64,000 nt of DNA from Oreohelix idahoensis. Its lineage: Eukaryota > Mollusca > Gastropoda > Stylommatophora > Oreohelicidae. The notes beneath the pieces were generated by a model that was not told where the DNA came from, did not search any database, and worked only from the letters and a program-made list of their open reading frames with translations. Made by a program: the position numbers and the translations under genes. Shown in pieces: positions 1 to 11,082 of the stretch. Each line of letters opens with the position of its first letter. Positions within the stretch are counted from its first letter, which is position 1. The stretch spans positions 142,001-206,000 of the forward strand of contig JAMPIV010004939.1 in the NCBI GenBank assembly GCA_024509875.1. Reading direction: 5' to 3'.

Positions 1-50
1 TATGTCCACATTTATGTCCACATTTATGTCCACATTTATGTCCACATTTT
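1..50. repeat. 12-bp tandem repeat
   Basis: About four head-to-tail copies of the unit ATGTCCACATTT open the window. The array may continue to the left of it. Confidence 0.9.
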
Positions 51-538
51 CATTACCTTATAGATCCACGTAGAGCACAGCACTTCAGTGAAAGCACGTC
101 ACTCCTTCATGTCCTGTGCTATCCATTAAAGATTTTTCCATATCTTCTTGATACCATACTTGTCTATATCTGATCCCATGTACTTATTGCATTGTATATG
201 TTCCCTTCCCGACTCCTTTTCATGTCTTGTCCTGCTTCATGCTGTTTGTCATACACGCCTTGAATATACAAACATGACATTTTTATTTGCAACTTGTTAG
301 CTATTTTCTGGTGTCTTGTTCTCTGATTAAGGCCACTGTTACTGGACTTCTTCTTTTTCTTCTTCTTCGTACATTCTTGAACGTCAACATTGAATATGTT
401 CAAAGAAAGCAGCTGCAGCTTAAGACTATTTATATCTCCATAGATCGTACACAGGGATGGCACTGACGGCCATATGTACTTTTGCTGTTCCTCATATTGG
501 GCGACGACTAGTGTTTTTGAAGTGGTACGCGGCAATGA
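51..538. other. no gene recognised
   Basis: A 135-codon minus-strand open frame spans 164-571, but it contains a lysine run made by a GAA/AAG microsatellite and matches no family I know. I do not accept it as a gene. Confidence 0.5.
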
Positions 539-1065
539 ATGAGCAGACAGACTAGCTTCAAGATCACCCATAGTGGGAACATAGGAGAGATTTTTTTTTC
601 CTTAACCAGCGGCACTTGGGCTTTCAGCCCTTCGGCCCAATGACATGTCATTGCGAGGCTTCGCTCCTTCCCAACCACAGAGGGTTTATCACAGGAGCCG
701 TTCAAGCTATTCAGTCCAATTTCCGGCCGTAAACATTTTTTCAAACGCTGACGCCCGGGTTTGAACCATGAACACCTGGTCGCCAGTACAACGCCGAAGC
801 CATTACACCAGCGCGGCTCCCCTATAAGGGAGAGATACTGAGGACAATTAATGATCGCTTATTAGAGAATGACACTGCAGTCGATGAATCATCATGGTTA
901 AGATTGCTGGAATTTGGCATCATACGTAAGACCATCAGGGATGGACGTATGAGAGGACGCATTTGGTGGGTATACAAGTACAACCAGCGCGCAACAGGAA
1001 CAATTAGCATTCGTACTCTTCGACATTTGCTGAGGGAGATTGAGCACCTATGGGTTTGCCCGTAG
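539..1065 (+). pseudogene. small open frame split by a SINE
   Basis: An ATG at 539, directly after an in-frame TGA, opens a frame that runs to 591. It resumes in the same frame at 837 and ends at a TAG at 1063-1065. The intervening 592-836 is a minus-strand SINE plus one copy of its short target duplication (GGAGAGAT, with ATA just before it in both flanks). Without the insertion the frame would encode about 93 residues. They are mostly charged or hydrophobic, with an Arg-rich centre around RDGRMRGRIWW. I do not recognise the family. It could be a small host gene, a retrocopy or an old transposon ORF. The split and the preserved frame are seen directly; that it was coding is inferred from its length and residue mix. 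Confidence 0.4.
592..828 (-). mobile_element. SINE-B, tRNA-derived
   Basis: Read on the minus strand it starts with a tRNA-like head (GAGCCGCGCTGGTGTAATGG, A-box type) and a degenerate B box. It then has the body shared with 44373-44648 and ends in a short A-rich tail. The direct repeat GGAGAGAT flanks it (584-591 and 829-836), which supports retroposition. Confidence 0.85.
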
Positions 1066-1299
1066 TGTAAGAATGCCGATTCTGATCAGCAATAACAGTA
1101 ACAATATACAGTATTTTAGAACTTTTTTTGTGTGTGACTTACCATTCGTTTTTCCAGGTTTAATGATTAGTTTCTTTGACTTGTTATAATGTTAATACTT
1201 TCCAGAATTTTCTTGTCCTCTATAGATTACTGTCCATATTAATATATTACCCTTCCGCTCCACGAAGATCATACGCCTTTAATACATTCACCCCAAGTC

Positions 1300-1479
1300 A
1301 TGCCTTGTTGTAATGTGCCACATGGCCAAGGTTTTCAATGTCGGAATCCTTTAAATACCAGGCACGCCGGGATAGAATGCCCGGTAAAGAAATTGAAGCT
1401 GTTGACTCCAGCTCAAAAGGTTATGGAATGGCAGAAGTGTCACTACAATAGTCTAGATCTACAATGTAGACAATGCTAA
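1300..1479 (+). CDS. 59-aa cysteine-rich small ORF, unknown
   Basis: The open frame runs from ATG 1300-1302 to TAA 1477-1479. It has seven cysteines in 59 residues, including an N-terminal Cys-Cys pair and a C-terminal CxxC, and a lysine-rich middle (VKKLKLL). There is no signal peptide, so a secreted peptide is unlikely. The CxxC could be part of a zinc site in a fragment of a larger protein or a transposon ORF. The frame is short enough to be chance. Confidence 0.2.
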   Translation: MPCCNVPHGQGFQCRNPLNTRHAGIECPVKKLKLLTPAQKVMEWQKCHYNSLDLQCRQC

Positions 1480-1590
1480 GGATTCTTCAACTTGGCAGTG
1501 GCAATGAAAGAGTGACAAGCCCATCAGTCCTAGTTAGACAACAATATGAACAATAATAACAACAACAATAACAACGACATTTTCTTTCAT

Positions 1591-1724
1591 GTATGTCTTT
1601 ATTCCCTTCTCTTCGTGTCTTAGGTGTCCACCTTTCATATTGCTACTTGCATGTACTGTATGTCTTTATTCCCTTCTCTTCGTGTCTTAGGTGTCCACCT
1701 TTCATATTGCTACTTGCATGTACT
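1591..1724. repeat. 67-bp direct duplication
   Basis: Two adjacent copies with period 67 begin at GTATGTCTTTATTCCC (1591 and 1658). They are almost identical, so the duplication is recent. Confidence 0.85.
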
Positions 1725-1860
1725 GTCTCCTGAAGCGTATCTCTCGCCCTGGAGATATTATAGTTTCTCTTTAGCGGTTTCAATGATCAAAGATGACACT
1801 TTTTAATGGTTTCTCTAATCTTGAGGAATTACATCCACCTTTAGACCCATGTATTTCCAC

Positions 1861-1881
1861 GGGGGATTGGGGGGGGGGGGG
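1861..1881. repeat. poly-G tract
   Basis: A G-rich run with one uninterrupted stretch of about 13 G. Similar tracts lie at 29331-29345, 33789-33811, 47045-47059 and 54086-54105. Confidence 0.9.
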
Positions 1882-1926
1882 TGTCTCTGAGGATACATGG
1901 AACGAATAGGCTTACTGTTCCCTGAG

Positions 1927-2072
1927 GCATGTCGTACAAGGCGACAAATATGAGGTTGTACATGTGGCTGGCAAGATCATCATGTAAAGCAGATTGCCAC
2001 ATTAACCACCGCGTGCAGGGCTTCCAAGGGGATCAGCTACAGTGGTGGTTTTATGCTCTGTAAGGAGCACAA
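1927..2072 (+). repeat. dispersed repeat family X, copy 1
   Basis: Shares a block with five other places in the window (5355, 14574, 44168, 54431, 56745). Shared features are ATGTCGTACAAGGCG, a core around GGCTGGCAA...TCATCATGTAAA, and a 3' part with CTTCC(TG)CAAGG and ACAGTGGT. It has no coding capacity and I do not know the family. Its length and single-strand polarity suit a SINE or the 3' end of a LINE. Confidence 0.7.
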
Positions 2073-2325
2073 GAGAAAACTATGTTGATAATATCCACCT
2101 GTGTCTATCTTCGTCGACCTTCACCTTGCTACTTCTTTGTAACATGTTTTCTATTTTCTACCTTCTAGTACATTGTTGCTTTTGGTCATCCTAATTAGAA
2201 CGCTTAAGACAACCTGACGTAGATTAGTGGAGGCTGAGATGAAAAGCATGAACCAAAATTAGGGAACAGCACGAAGGATGGCAACCGATAGCAAAATGGG
2301 GACAGTTTGTTGCTGCTCTACAAAA

Positions 2326-2500
2326 CGCCCGACCCAGCCTTATGAATTGGGTACCAGAGCAACTCTGGGAAGGTTAAGGCGGCCGACGTGAAGCTGACCA
2401 AATCACCCCTAGTGTGCCGATGGTCAAGAAAATATAGCCCTAATATCATATTATCAATACGCCACTATGGGCGTGTAGCAAGATCCTTTACCTTTACCTA
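2326..2500 (+). mobile_element. SINE-A, 5'-truncated
   Basis: Matches the body of the SINE at 54965-55240: GACCCAGCC, GGGTACCAGAG, CTCTGGGAAGGTTAAGG, CACCCCTAGTGTGCCGATGG and the terminal ATCCTTTACC. The tRNA-like head is missing or too diverged to see. Confidence 0.75.
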
Positions 2501-3910
2501 CAATACGCCACTAGGCGTGATGGCCACTGACTGCTTTGCCAGTCAGAAGCTAAGGATCCAAGAAGACGTTAAAGCGTTGGTTCTTGCGCCAAATTTACTG
2601 CTGGTTCTTGCGCCAAATTTACTGCTTCAAAACCAGGTAGCTGTTGCTGCTAAAAACTTGTCGCAACTTATTCTGACCATGCATTTTGACTATATTCATT
2701 TTTTAATGCATGGGAGGGAACTCATGGAATTGTAGTCACTCTTATTTCTACAGTCGTCTAATCTTGATAGCTATCGTTAAGAAGTTGTCTTATCTTGATA
2801 GCTAGGGTTGCCGATAGCTGTGTGAACGATTTTGAGTCACGACCATATATGGAGCGCTCAGATCGTCAGTTCTTTGAAAACAGTTGGCAATCGCAATGTT
2901 TCAAGATTCATTTCCTTTTAAGGTAATAGGTCTTAAGTCGAACATTGTAGAACATTCTGCGTTTCGTAAATTGGCCTGAGTTGTATTCGATTCGCGTTTT
3001 CTGCGCATGTCCCTTTTTGTGGCGTTGGTAAAACGATTTCCGCCCAGGTCAGTCTGTGCTGAGAAGCTATGAAGGCGAGACGTAGCTATGTGCTAGTCTT
3101 CGCTTAGTTTATTCAGGAAGGAGTCCTCATGATTGTTGTTCCTATCTTGAGATGATATATCTCTGTGTTATTCCTAATGCCTGGAGGCATATGTGATTAT
3201 TCATTTAATTCCTTATGAACAGGTAATTAAATCCCTTTTTTTGGCTGAGTAACTTTATCGCCATCTTGTGATGTTGACTTTTGCTTAGCCTGCCTTATTC
3301 TAAAGTCTACGATATGACTAGTTTGCTCAGCTCACGATCCACTTAGATTGTCACGCATCGATTGATGCCTGTCCTACGGACTATTTGCTTCCTGAACTTT
3401 GTTGATGGATCTAGGTTTGATACCTTTGCTGTTTGCTGGACAATAGAGGAGTGGCGTTTATAATAAATTATACAAAACCGTCACATTGTGTGGATTGACT
3501 TGTTCGTAATGCTCACTGTCTGTATACACATCTACATCACACTTAAACCAGACTACAGACACCAATTTACTACGCCTCATCATCCCTGGTGTCTGAGGGT
3601 GGCACACTACTCCGCAAAGGCCAGGATTATCATACCTTGAGAGGAGCAGATGAATTACAACACCCTCAACGTTGTGTGGCAAATGCGACATCCTCCACAG
3701 AACATTTATCAACACATATAATACTTACGCAACATTTGCTACGCTACAGTAGCTTCAAACTTTATCTATCCAACTATAAATGGGTATCTGACTCAGTTCT
3801 TGATCTAGGGAAGGAATAAGCTGCATGTAGGGGAACCGGTCACACCAACTCATAAAACTCAGACCTCATATATTGAAATCTTTAACACTTAACTCTCCTT
3901 GGACAGTATC
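2501..3910. other. unannotated stretch
   Basis: No gene recognised. A 25-bp direct duplication (TGGTTCTTGCGCCAAATTTA and on) lies at 2578-2628. Overlapping open frames of about 80 codons on both strands at 3458-3819 match nothing I know, and I leave them uncalled. Confidence 0.5.
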
Positions 3911-3918
3911 TGCTAGAG

Positions 3919-4069
3919 CAGGGATTCTCAACCTTGTTTATCATGGCCCCCTTCTGAGCATCACTCAGCTGTGTGGCAACCTCATAGTCGCTGTTAGCTG
4001 GAACAAGGCACTTCATCAGCTTACTGTGGTCCCCTAGAAATATGGAATGGCCCACTTTGAGAACCACTG
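3919..4069. mobile_element. hAT-type MITE, 151 bp
   Basis: The ends are inverted repeats: CAGGGATTCTCAACCTTG on the left, CAGTGGTTCTCAAAGTGG on the reverse complement of the right. A perfect 8-bp duplication, TGCTAGAG, flanks it at 3911-3918 and 4070-4077. CAG termini ending in TTCTCAA plus an 8-bp TSD are typical of hAT (Charlie-like) non-autonomous elements. There is no coding sequence. Confidence 0.92.
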
Positions 4070-4171
4070 TGCTAGAGGTCAACCTTTATTTTAAACGATT
4101 GAAATGAAGAACAGTGGGCTCTGAGTTCGATATAGCCTCAAAACAAAAAGCAAATTCAAAGATGCAGTAAT

Positions 4172-4231
4172 AAGGGGTAAGGGTTAGGGTTCCTAAACCT
4201 AACCCTAAGCCCTAAGCTTAACCCTAACCCT
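4172..4231. repeat. interstitial telomeric repeats, inverted
   Basis: A short G-strand block (GGGTTAGGGTT) is followed directly by C-strand blocks (CCTAAACCTAACCCTAA, then TTAACCCTAACCCT). The repeats therefore face each other. Confidence 0.85.
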
Positions 4232-5354
4232 GACGACGTGCGCGACGTATGTGGATGACATCTAAGAACACGGACTTGCCGTTCTTGATTTCAACCATTT
4301 AAAACCTATCATTTATGTAATATCTTTAACACGCCGAGCTATGAGTAACTTATTTCACTTTCTGGCTTTGAACATGGAAATCGGTGTTTAAAAAAGAATA
4401 AAATACAAACACACTAGTTTCTAAAATAACTTAATTGTTTTCTCAGGGTGACAGAAAGATCTGGAAACAGTAGAGAAAACAACAAACCGAAAAGTAAACA
4501 AATTCTTTACAATCTCATCAGCAACGAACCGTTAAAATGTAAGAGACAGACTATAAACGCTGCTCAAAGCCGCGCCTCAAAGTTAACGAAATAATTTTTC
4601 TCTTCGAGCGTGAAATTGTCTTTATGTGCATAAACGTTAATAGATTGTTGAAAGAAGTACAGATACCTGGTTAAAAGAACCGCCTTGTGTAAACGGATCG
4701 TAGTGTTTCTGGAATCATGTTTGCGTGTTGGAATATTTAGTAAGACGGAGCAGGGGTGTCTTTAAATCTTTCTTAACAAGTCTCAAATCGAGTGTAATGT
4801 TTTTGAGTGCAAGTCTGAAGTCGAGTCTAAAATTCCTAACAGTAGCTTTCAAGTAGTGTCTCATCTTTTATTAAAAACCTTTAATAGTTACAATCGCTTT
4901 TATCTGAACAGTCACATCAATCACTATAAATAATATCGCGGGTTGTTTCCTTTGAACAGCCGCAGTGATTCACGAATGGCCCGATAGTGTGCTAGTAACT
5001 AGTACCAGACACGGAGAGAATATACAAATAAGTACTTCTCATAAGTGTTTTGTCTCCTGCTGTAAGCATCAAGCTACCTCCGCTTTCCTCCACCATTTCA
5101 TCTTCCTCTGAATGTTTCTGATGCCCCTAAGAATGAAATTTCAGGTCATCAAGGCAGATGAAAAAGTGTTAGGAAAGCAAGAGAGCGCATATGAATCACA
5201 GTGCAATATACTCGTACATCAGTCTAAAACAGAAGTGTTGACATATATTTATATATCCCATGATGTCATCACCATCCGCTTTCTGCTTCCCATGGAGCAT
5301 GGTGCTACCACTGCTATTTGTTGCTTGTGAGTAAACCCGCACAAAGCAGTCACC
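4232..5354. other. unannotated stretch
   Basis: AT-rich sequence in which I see no gene, repeat or structural signal. The open frame at 5112-5330 looks like chance. Confidence 0.5.
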
Positions 5355-5425
5355 AGATCTTGCAGTAGTGGTTTATGTGGCAATTTATTTTACATGATGA
5401 AGTAGCCAGCCTCATACACAATGTT
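5355..5425 (-). repeat. dispersed repeat family X, copy 2 (partial)
   Basis: The reverse complement carries TATGAGGCTGGCTACTTCAT, CATGTAAAATAAATTGCCAC and AAACCACTACTGCA, matching the core of the other copies. Confidence 0.65.
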
Positions 5426-5961
5426 ACACCAATAAGCAATATTATTTATGCAAATACACATATAAGAACAAGAAAATTTTCATTTTTCAGACTTACCACT
5501 TCGTTATGAATGGGCACGTAGACGTTTTTGCACAGGTTGCTACGTAGCCCTTCACTGCAGCCGTAAGTGCAGTCTTCACATATGGATTAAGGATAATTGT
5601 TAATTTACAACTCCTAGCTTTAACACATGAGGAAGATTTCGTCGGACATGTGACCCTAAGTATAATAGTAGACATTTTATACTTTTAATGTTACAAGTTA
5701 CTTCTTAATAAATTTGGCATGTCCTATATTGGGATTCTTTTGCTATCTCTTCCTGAGGTCTGGTCTCCGTATCAAGATTGGAAATAAGTGAGGAATTCTA
5801 AGCCACTCAGGTCTTATACTTAAAGATTCGCTTAAACGAAATTTAATTTCGCTAGTTTAATTTGTCGAAACCAATCGCAATTTCGGCTAGTTTATTTTAT
5901 GTTTTAAATTTAACCCAATCACCGTGAATTGTGCCTTATTTAGTACATTACACCTATGCAT
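5426..5961. other. unannotated stretch
   Basis: No gene or repeat recognised. It ends with TGCAT, the left target duplication of the solo LTR. Confidence 0.5.
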
Positions 5962-7681
5962 TGTCGTAAATTTATTTTGAGAGAAAAGAGTCGTAGAAAT
6001 AGTGGTCCGGTTTAGAGTGGAAAATGATGGTGGAAAGCTCAGTGATAGAAAATGTAGATATTAAATAGTTGCTTCACAGCGTGCTGGAGGAGAGTAAAGA
6101 CAGACTTATTTACGACAAATCGCTTCTCTCAATCTTCTCTTCCGCTCTCCTGGTCAAACAATTATTTGCCAGTTTTCCAGACTCGCATCTGCGCGCACAC
6201 CGATTTGGTGTTTTTCACACACACAGACGATGTAGATACAAACTATATTAAACGAATAGGGGAAATGTTGGGCTTTGGGTATATCCAACACACAGACCTA
6301 AATGAGTTTATGTGATTTTATTCACTTTAAACATCAATCACGAACAAATATCAGGTATTACATAAATTATCATAAGTACACAAATGCAAATAACAAATTT
6401 GGGAGGGGTGAAGAAGATTGGTATCGACTAAGCCCTTCCCGCTTATTAGACAAAGATAAACCCAGTCCAGAGATAGATAATATCAGGAACACGGGTACGT
6501 TAACCTAACAGTGAAGTTAATTACTCTGAAAGAGGGGTTACAACGTTAGGTATAGGTGATAGAAAAAAACCTGTTCTCCCCAGCTGTTCTTCCCTTTACT
6601 AAGCAAATGGAAAGGAGGGAGTTTTTAAACAGAGTTAACCAATTAGCCACTCCCCCTTAAAGGAACAATGCAGGGAATACAGAAAAATTATATTACTAGG
6701 CAAGAAAGTTAACAACAGGTTTACAAAAGAAAACGATTAAATTTCCTGTCATTCATACACACGCGTGAGGATCCACACTCATATACTCACACACTTACCG
6801 AATGCAGCCTCAGACGATCCATAAAAGTATATAAAAACAGCAAGTACTCTTTCGACATATGAACTGTCTAGTCCTTCGATGTCCCGCCCCAGATGTTTGC
6901 GAGGGTTTGTTGGTAACAAATATTCTCACTTATCGCAAGACTTGAAGACTAAGAGTTCTCGTGTTTTTATTATATATATAAAAGGAGTCTATGGGATGGC
7001 ACTAACACAGTTCGGCACAGGGGTGAAAATGAAGTGGTCTCTTTTAATCCTCCGCTATGGTAAAATTCCTTCAATGCGTGATGATAGTTTTATTAAATCC
7101 AATTGAGGTTTATCTTAAAAAAAAAACTAAAATGTTCTTGGGTGGGGGGGAAAATCTATAACAAGATTTCAATAAAGCTAGTGCTTCTGTAAAGGTCTGG
7201 CCAGCGAGTGATAACGTGTCTAGTCTTCATGGTCTATTTAGCTAAAATGGAATGTAACTTGAGTGGGACATGATAAACTTGACAGCTTATTTGATCTCAC
7301 GAACTTTTGGGGATCTGACCGCCAAATCAAGAGAAGAAGCCGCCCCCTGGTCTTCGTATCCGCTCGCTGCTGCCCGTTTCGCTTTCCCCGTTCGCTCGGT
7401 TCTGCGATTGACACCGAGACGCGAAAATAGCGGCAAGCAACTGCGTCTCGTAGCAGGGACCACTACTGTCTTTGATAACGCCGATAGTCTCCCCTGAAAT
7501 CCCTCAGTCTGTCTCTTTGATCTCGTGCCGCATGCTAAATGAGTCCCGGTGGAATGAGTTCTGGCAAACGAAAAGTTACAACAAATGTTCAGGGGTTCTA
7601 ATGTTATGAAAAGCTAAAAGTCCCTTTAAATCATCCATCATATCAGGGAGAATTCACTTGTCAAACTAGACGTACGTCACA
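5962..7681 (-). mobile_element. solo LTR of the element-3 family
   Basis: It starts TGTCGTAAATTT and ends ACGTACGTCACA, exactly as the LTRs at 56880-59305 and 61787-64000. No internal sequence is attached. The flanks are TGCAT (5957-5961) and CGCAT (7682-7686), a 5-bp duplication with one mismatch. At 1,720 bp it is about 700 bp shorter than the other copies, mainly in the middle, where similarity is weak around 6750-7140. It most likely arose by recombination between the two LTRs of a full element. Strand is given by analogy with element 3. Confidence 0.88.
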
Positions 7682-7737
7682 CGCATCTTCTAAAAATTAG
7701 GAAGGGTCGTAGTGCTGCTAATTATTGACATTCGATC

Positions 7738-8895
7738 AATCAATTAATACCCTTTAGCTCTCCAAGGAGCATAGGCCTTCAACAAACACATGTCAAGTCT
7801 TCCTGTCCTGTGCCATCCGCTCAAGTTCTTTCCATGTTTTCCTCATCATTTTCACCTCTGTTTCCAGTTCTCTTCTCCATGTGTTTTTTAGTCTACCTCT
7901 GCCTCTCTTTCCCTGTGGATTCCAGAACAAGGACTGCCTTGTAATGCTATCAACAGGCTTCATCAATGCGTGTCCTATCCATCGCCAGCGTCTTCTTCTC
8001 AACTCTTGTTCCACTGGCACTTGTCTGGTCCTTGTCATCAATTCCACATTTGTGACTTTGTCATACCATTTCAGTCCTTCTATTCTACGCAAGCACCCGT
8101 TTATAAAAGTCTGCAGCTTTTTGGTTGTTGTTTTTGTTGCTCTCCATGTCTCAGGGCCATACAATAGGACTGACTTGACATTTGAGTTGAAGATTCTTAT
8201 TTTCGTGTTGGACTTGATTTATCTTGTTCTCCATATGTTTCCCAAAGCTTTTTGCATTCTTATTTTGATATCACTGTCTGTCCCTCCAACTTTGTCTATA
8301 TCACTTTCAAGATATGTGTAAGATTCTACATTTTTTAGTGGTGTTTCTTCAAGTTCAGCCTTGTTATCATTTCTTGCATTTATTCTCATAATCTTTGTCT
8401 GTTTCCTGTGTATTTTCAGGCCCACTTGTTGTGACCTCTCATCGAGAATTATCATTTTCTCTTGCATCTGATTATGGTTATGGGACAGAAGAGCCAAGTC
8501 ATCTGCAAAATCCAGATCACCACTGTATTCCATTTCTGTTGTGTGATGTCGATATTTTCAGAACCCAATCTATTGCTAGTAAGAAAAGAAATGGAGACAA
8601 GAGGCATCCCTGTCTCACTCCCGTTCTAATCCTAAACGGTTCTGTAAGTTGTCCTTCATGGAGAACTCTGCATGTCATGTCTTCATAGGTCTTCTTTATT
8701 AAGTTAATGATCTTCACGGGAACTCCATAATGCCTCATCAATTTCCAAAGCGATTCTCTGTCTACACTGTCAACAGCCTTTTCATAGTCCACGAATCCGA
8801 TGTATAGCGGTGAATTCCATTCCAGACTTTGTTCAACTATTATTCTCAATGTCGCTATCTGGTCTGTACAGATTCTATTTTGTCGAAAACCTGAA
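7738..8895 (-). mobile_element. RTE-like LINE remnant, 5'-truncated
   Basis: Minus-strand open segments 8849-8517, 8533-8219 and 8164-7793 together encode the second half of a non-LTR reverse transcriptase. The first holds the palm block around FVDYEKAVDSVD and GVRQGCLLSPFLF, the second starts with the catalytic box LDFADDLALLSH, and the third is the C-terminal thumb and tail (RRRRWRWIGHALM, GKRGRGR). A frameshift separates the first two and an in-frame TAA the second and third. The 5' end stops in the coding region next to the CACTG transposon at 8899. The 3' end is a short ATTGATTGAT tail near 7738. RTE clade is my best fit. It is clearly inactive. Confidence 0.85.
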
Positions 8896-8898
8896 TTA

Positions 8899-9012
8899 CA
8901 CTGACAAACAACATTTTTCTTTCTTATATAAGAATAAGTGTTCTTAGGTCAGTTTCTTGCGCTGATTTCAAATTTGAAATCCGTTTATCTCTATCACGTC
9001 AGGTTCTTAAGA
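8899..9012 (+). repeat. left terminal inverted repeat
   Basis: Shares CACTGnCnAACA, a T-rich TTTCTTTCT block, TGCGCTG and CCGTTTATCTCTATCACGTC with the reverse complement of 10956-11079. Confidence 0.75.
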
Positions 9013-9195
9013 TATTTGTGAATAAATATATTTTTGGGAAACCGTTATTTGCTCCGTTTCATTTTTACTATATAACTTTTTAAAAATTAATAAAATGCAA
9101 AATAATTCTACTTTTTATACTGCTAAAAGATGCATGACATATGTTACGTTATATTTCAAATAGTTACTGTTTTTTGAAATAATTCTGAGTGAAAT

Positions 9196-10886
9196 ATGGC
9201 TTCTAGAAGTTGTAGAAATTCGGCTGATCTGTTCTGTTACGTGTGCGGATATTTTACCGATCGTGTTCACCAGAAAAACTTTACAACATTGCTAAAGAAA
9301 GCATATGAACTTTATTTCGATTCGAAAGTTGATGATGCAAATAAATCTTGGATGCCAAATGCAGTTTGTTCGACTTGTACAAATACATTGGCAGGTTGGT
9401 TACGAAAATCGCCGAAGCATAAGTCGATGCCTTTTGGAGTGCCAGTAATATGGCATGAACCGCCAAATCACGCTACTGATTGTTACTTCTGCTTGACAAA
9501 TATCTATGGTTTCACTTTTAAAACTAGAAAGTCTGTGGTTTATCCAAATATTGAATCGGTTTCGAAACCAGTGCCTCATGATCCAATCACGTGTCCGATC
9601 CCAGTTCCACCAGAACAATATCCGTTGGACATGAATGAACCATCAGAAAGTGATAGTTTACCTGCTTTAGAAACTAATTCTGACTCGGATTATATACCGG
9701 TGAATGATGGTGTTCACTTAATTAACCATTCAGAACTTTCAGATCTAATACGTGATCTCGCTCTCACCAAAGGACAAGCGGAATTACTCGGTTCGCGACT
9801 CAAAGAATGGAATCTTTTAGCGCCCAATACTCCGATATCTACATTTCATCATAGACACAGAGAACTTGTTCAATACTTTGAGATGAATGATGACATTTGC
9901 TATTGCAAAGATGTAAAAGGTCTAATGGTGCACCTCGGTCATGAGCACATAGTCAACGAATGGCGACTTTTCATCGACTCTTCCAAGACTAGTCTAAAAG
10001 CCGTGTTATTGCATAATGGAAATTTATTTTCATCAATTCCAGTCGCTTACTCTGTTCATATGAAAGAAACTTATGACAATATGGCTATACTTTTGGCAAA
10101 AATAAAGTACAATGACTACCAATGGCGGATTTGTGGAGACCTAAAGGTCATTGCAATTCTCACGGGCATGCAGACTGGGTATACTAAATTTTGTTGCTTC
10201 CTATATGAATGGGATAGCCGCAACAGACAGGAACATTATGCAAGAAAGGTGTGGCCTATCAGGGATCGTATGCAGCTCGGGCATAAAAATGTAATACACG
10301 AGCCATTAGTTAACAAAGACAGCATCATTTTACCACCGTTACATATAAAGTTGGGGCTCATGAAGAATTTCGTAAAAGCGTTAGATAAAACGAGCAAAGC
10401 TTTCACTTATCTTCGAGAAAGTTTCCGCAAATTAGCGATGCAAAGATAAAGGAAGGTATCTTTGTAGGACCTCAGATTAGGAAAGTTATTGCAGACAAAC
10501 AATTCGAGAACTTGTTACATGGTAGTGAACTTCGCGCATGGATGGCATTCAAATCGATCGTCTATAACTTTCTGGGAAATCACAAATCTGTCGACTATGT
10601 GCATATTGTTAAGCAGTGCATAGATGCATACAGAATTATGGGCTGTAACATGTCCCTCAAAATCCATTTGCTCGATTCGCATCTTGACTTTTTCCCTGAC
10701 AACCTTGGCGAAGTCAGCGATGAACATGGAGAACGATTCCATCAAGATATCGCCGTAATGGAGTCACGTTATCAAGGACAGTGGAGTGTGACCATGCTTG
10801 CCGATTATTGTTGGATGCTTCATCGCGATGTACCACATGCCATTCACCGACGAAAGTCGACTGCAAAGAAATTCAAGCCTACATAA
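9196..10886 (+). pseudogene. DDE-type transposase, one frameshift
   Basis: Two consecutive frames, 9196-10449 (417 codons) and a continuation open from about 10434 to 10886, encode one protein of roughly 560 residues. The shift is a single missing base near 10432-10434; no other break is seen. The N-terminus has a zinc-finger pattern (C14xxC17, C58xxC61) and another CxxC at 96-99. A candidate RNase H-like core starts with FIDSS (Asp261), has GDL (Asp315), and may end in the C-terminal part at DEHGERFHQD, whose Glu is a likely third acid. The start is the first ATG, 297 bp inside the left terminus. Its position between inverted repeats supports transposase. The DDE assignment is mine by eye. 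A domesticated or unrelated protein is less likely. Confidence 0.65.
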
Positions 10887-10955
10887 CTGTTATACTTCTT
10901 GTACAAATGATGTTGTTATACTGTATGCGTTGTTAAAAAACTTCAATTGCGTATT

Positions 10956-11079
10956 TCTAGAGATCCCGACCTGATAGAGAAAAACGGTTTGCAGATTTAA
11001 AAACAGCGCATTAAAATTGAATAGAAAAACATAGAAATGTTAGAGAAAGAAAAAAAAAATTTTTTTTTGTTAGCCAGTG
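10956..11079 (-). repeat. right terminal inverted repeat
   Basis: Inverted partner of 8899-9012. It ends ...TGTTAGCCAGTG before the TTA duplication. A long A/T homopolymer tract lies at about 11050-11068. Confidence 0.75.
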
Positions 11080-11082
11080 TTA

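Larger units (their letters stand above)
8899..11079 (+). mobile_element. CACTG-terminal DNA transposon (Chapaev3/CMC-like)
   Basis: A 2,181-bp element bounded by CACTGACAAACA on the left and the inverted CACTGGCTAACA on the right. A 3-bp direct repeat TTA flanks it (8896-8898 and 11080-11082). Imperfect inverted similarity runs about 115-125 bp inward, with the best block CCGTTT(A/T)TCTCTATCA near the inner ends. It carries one transposase gene. CAC termini with a 3-bp duplication fit the CACTA/Mirage/Chapaev group, Chapaev3 in particular. That assignment rests on the ends and architecture, not on an alignment. Confidence 0.75.

Noticed and set aside
164..571. 135-codon minus-strand open frame
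   Set aside because: Contains a lysine run from a GAA-type microsatellite, resembles no family, and overlaps the better plus-strand frame that starts at 539.
3882..4082. 66-codon minus-strand frame
   Set aside because: It coincides with the 151-bp hAT MITE and its flanks.
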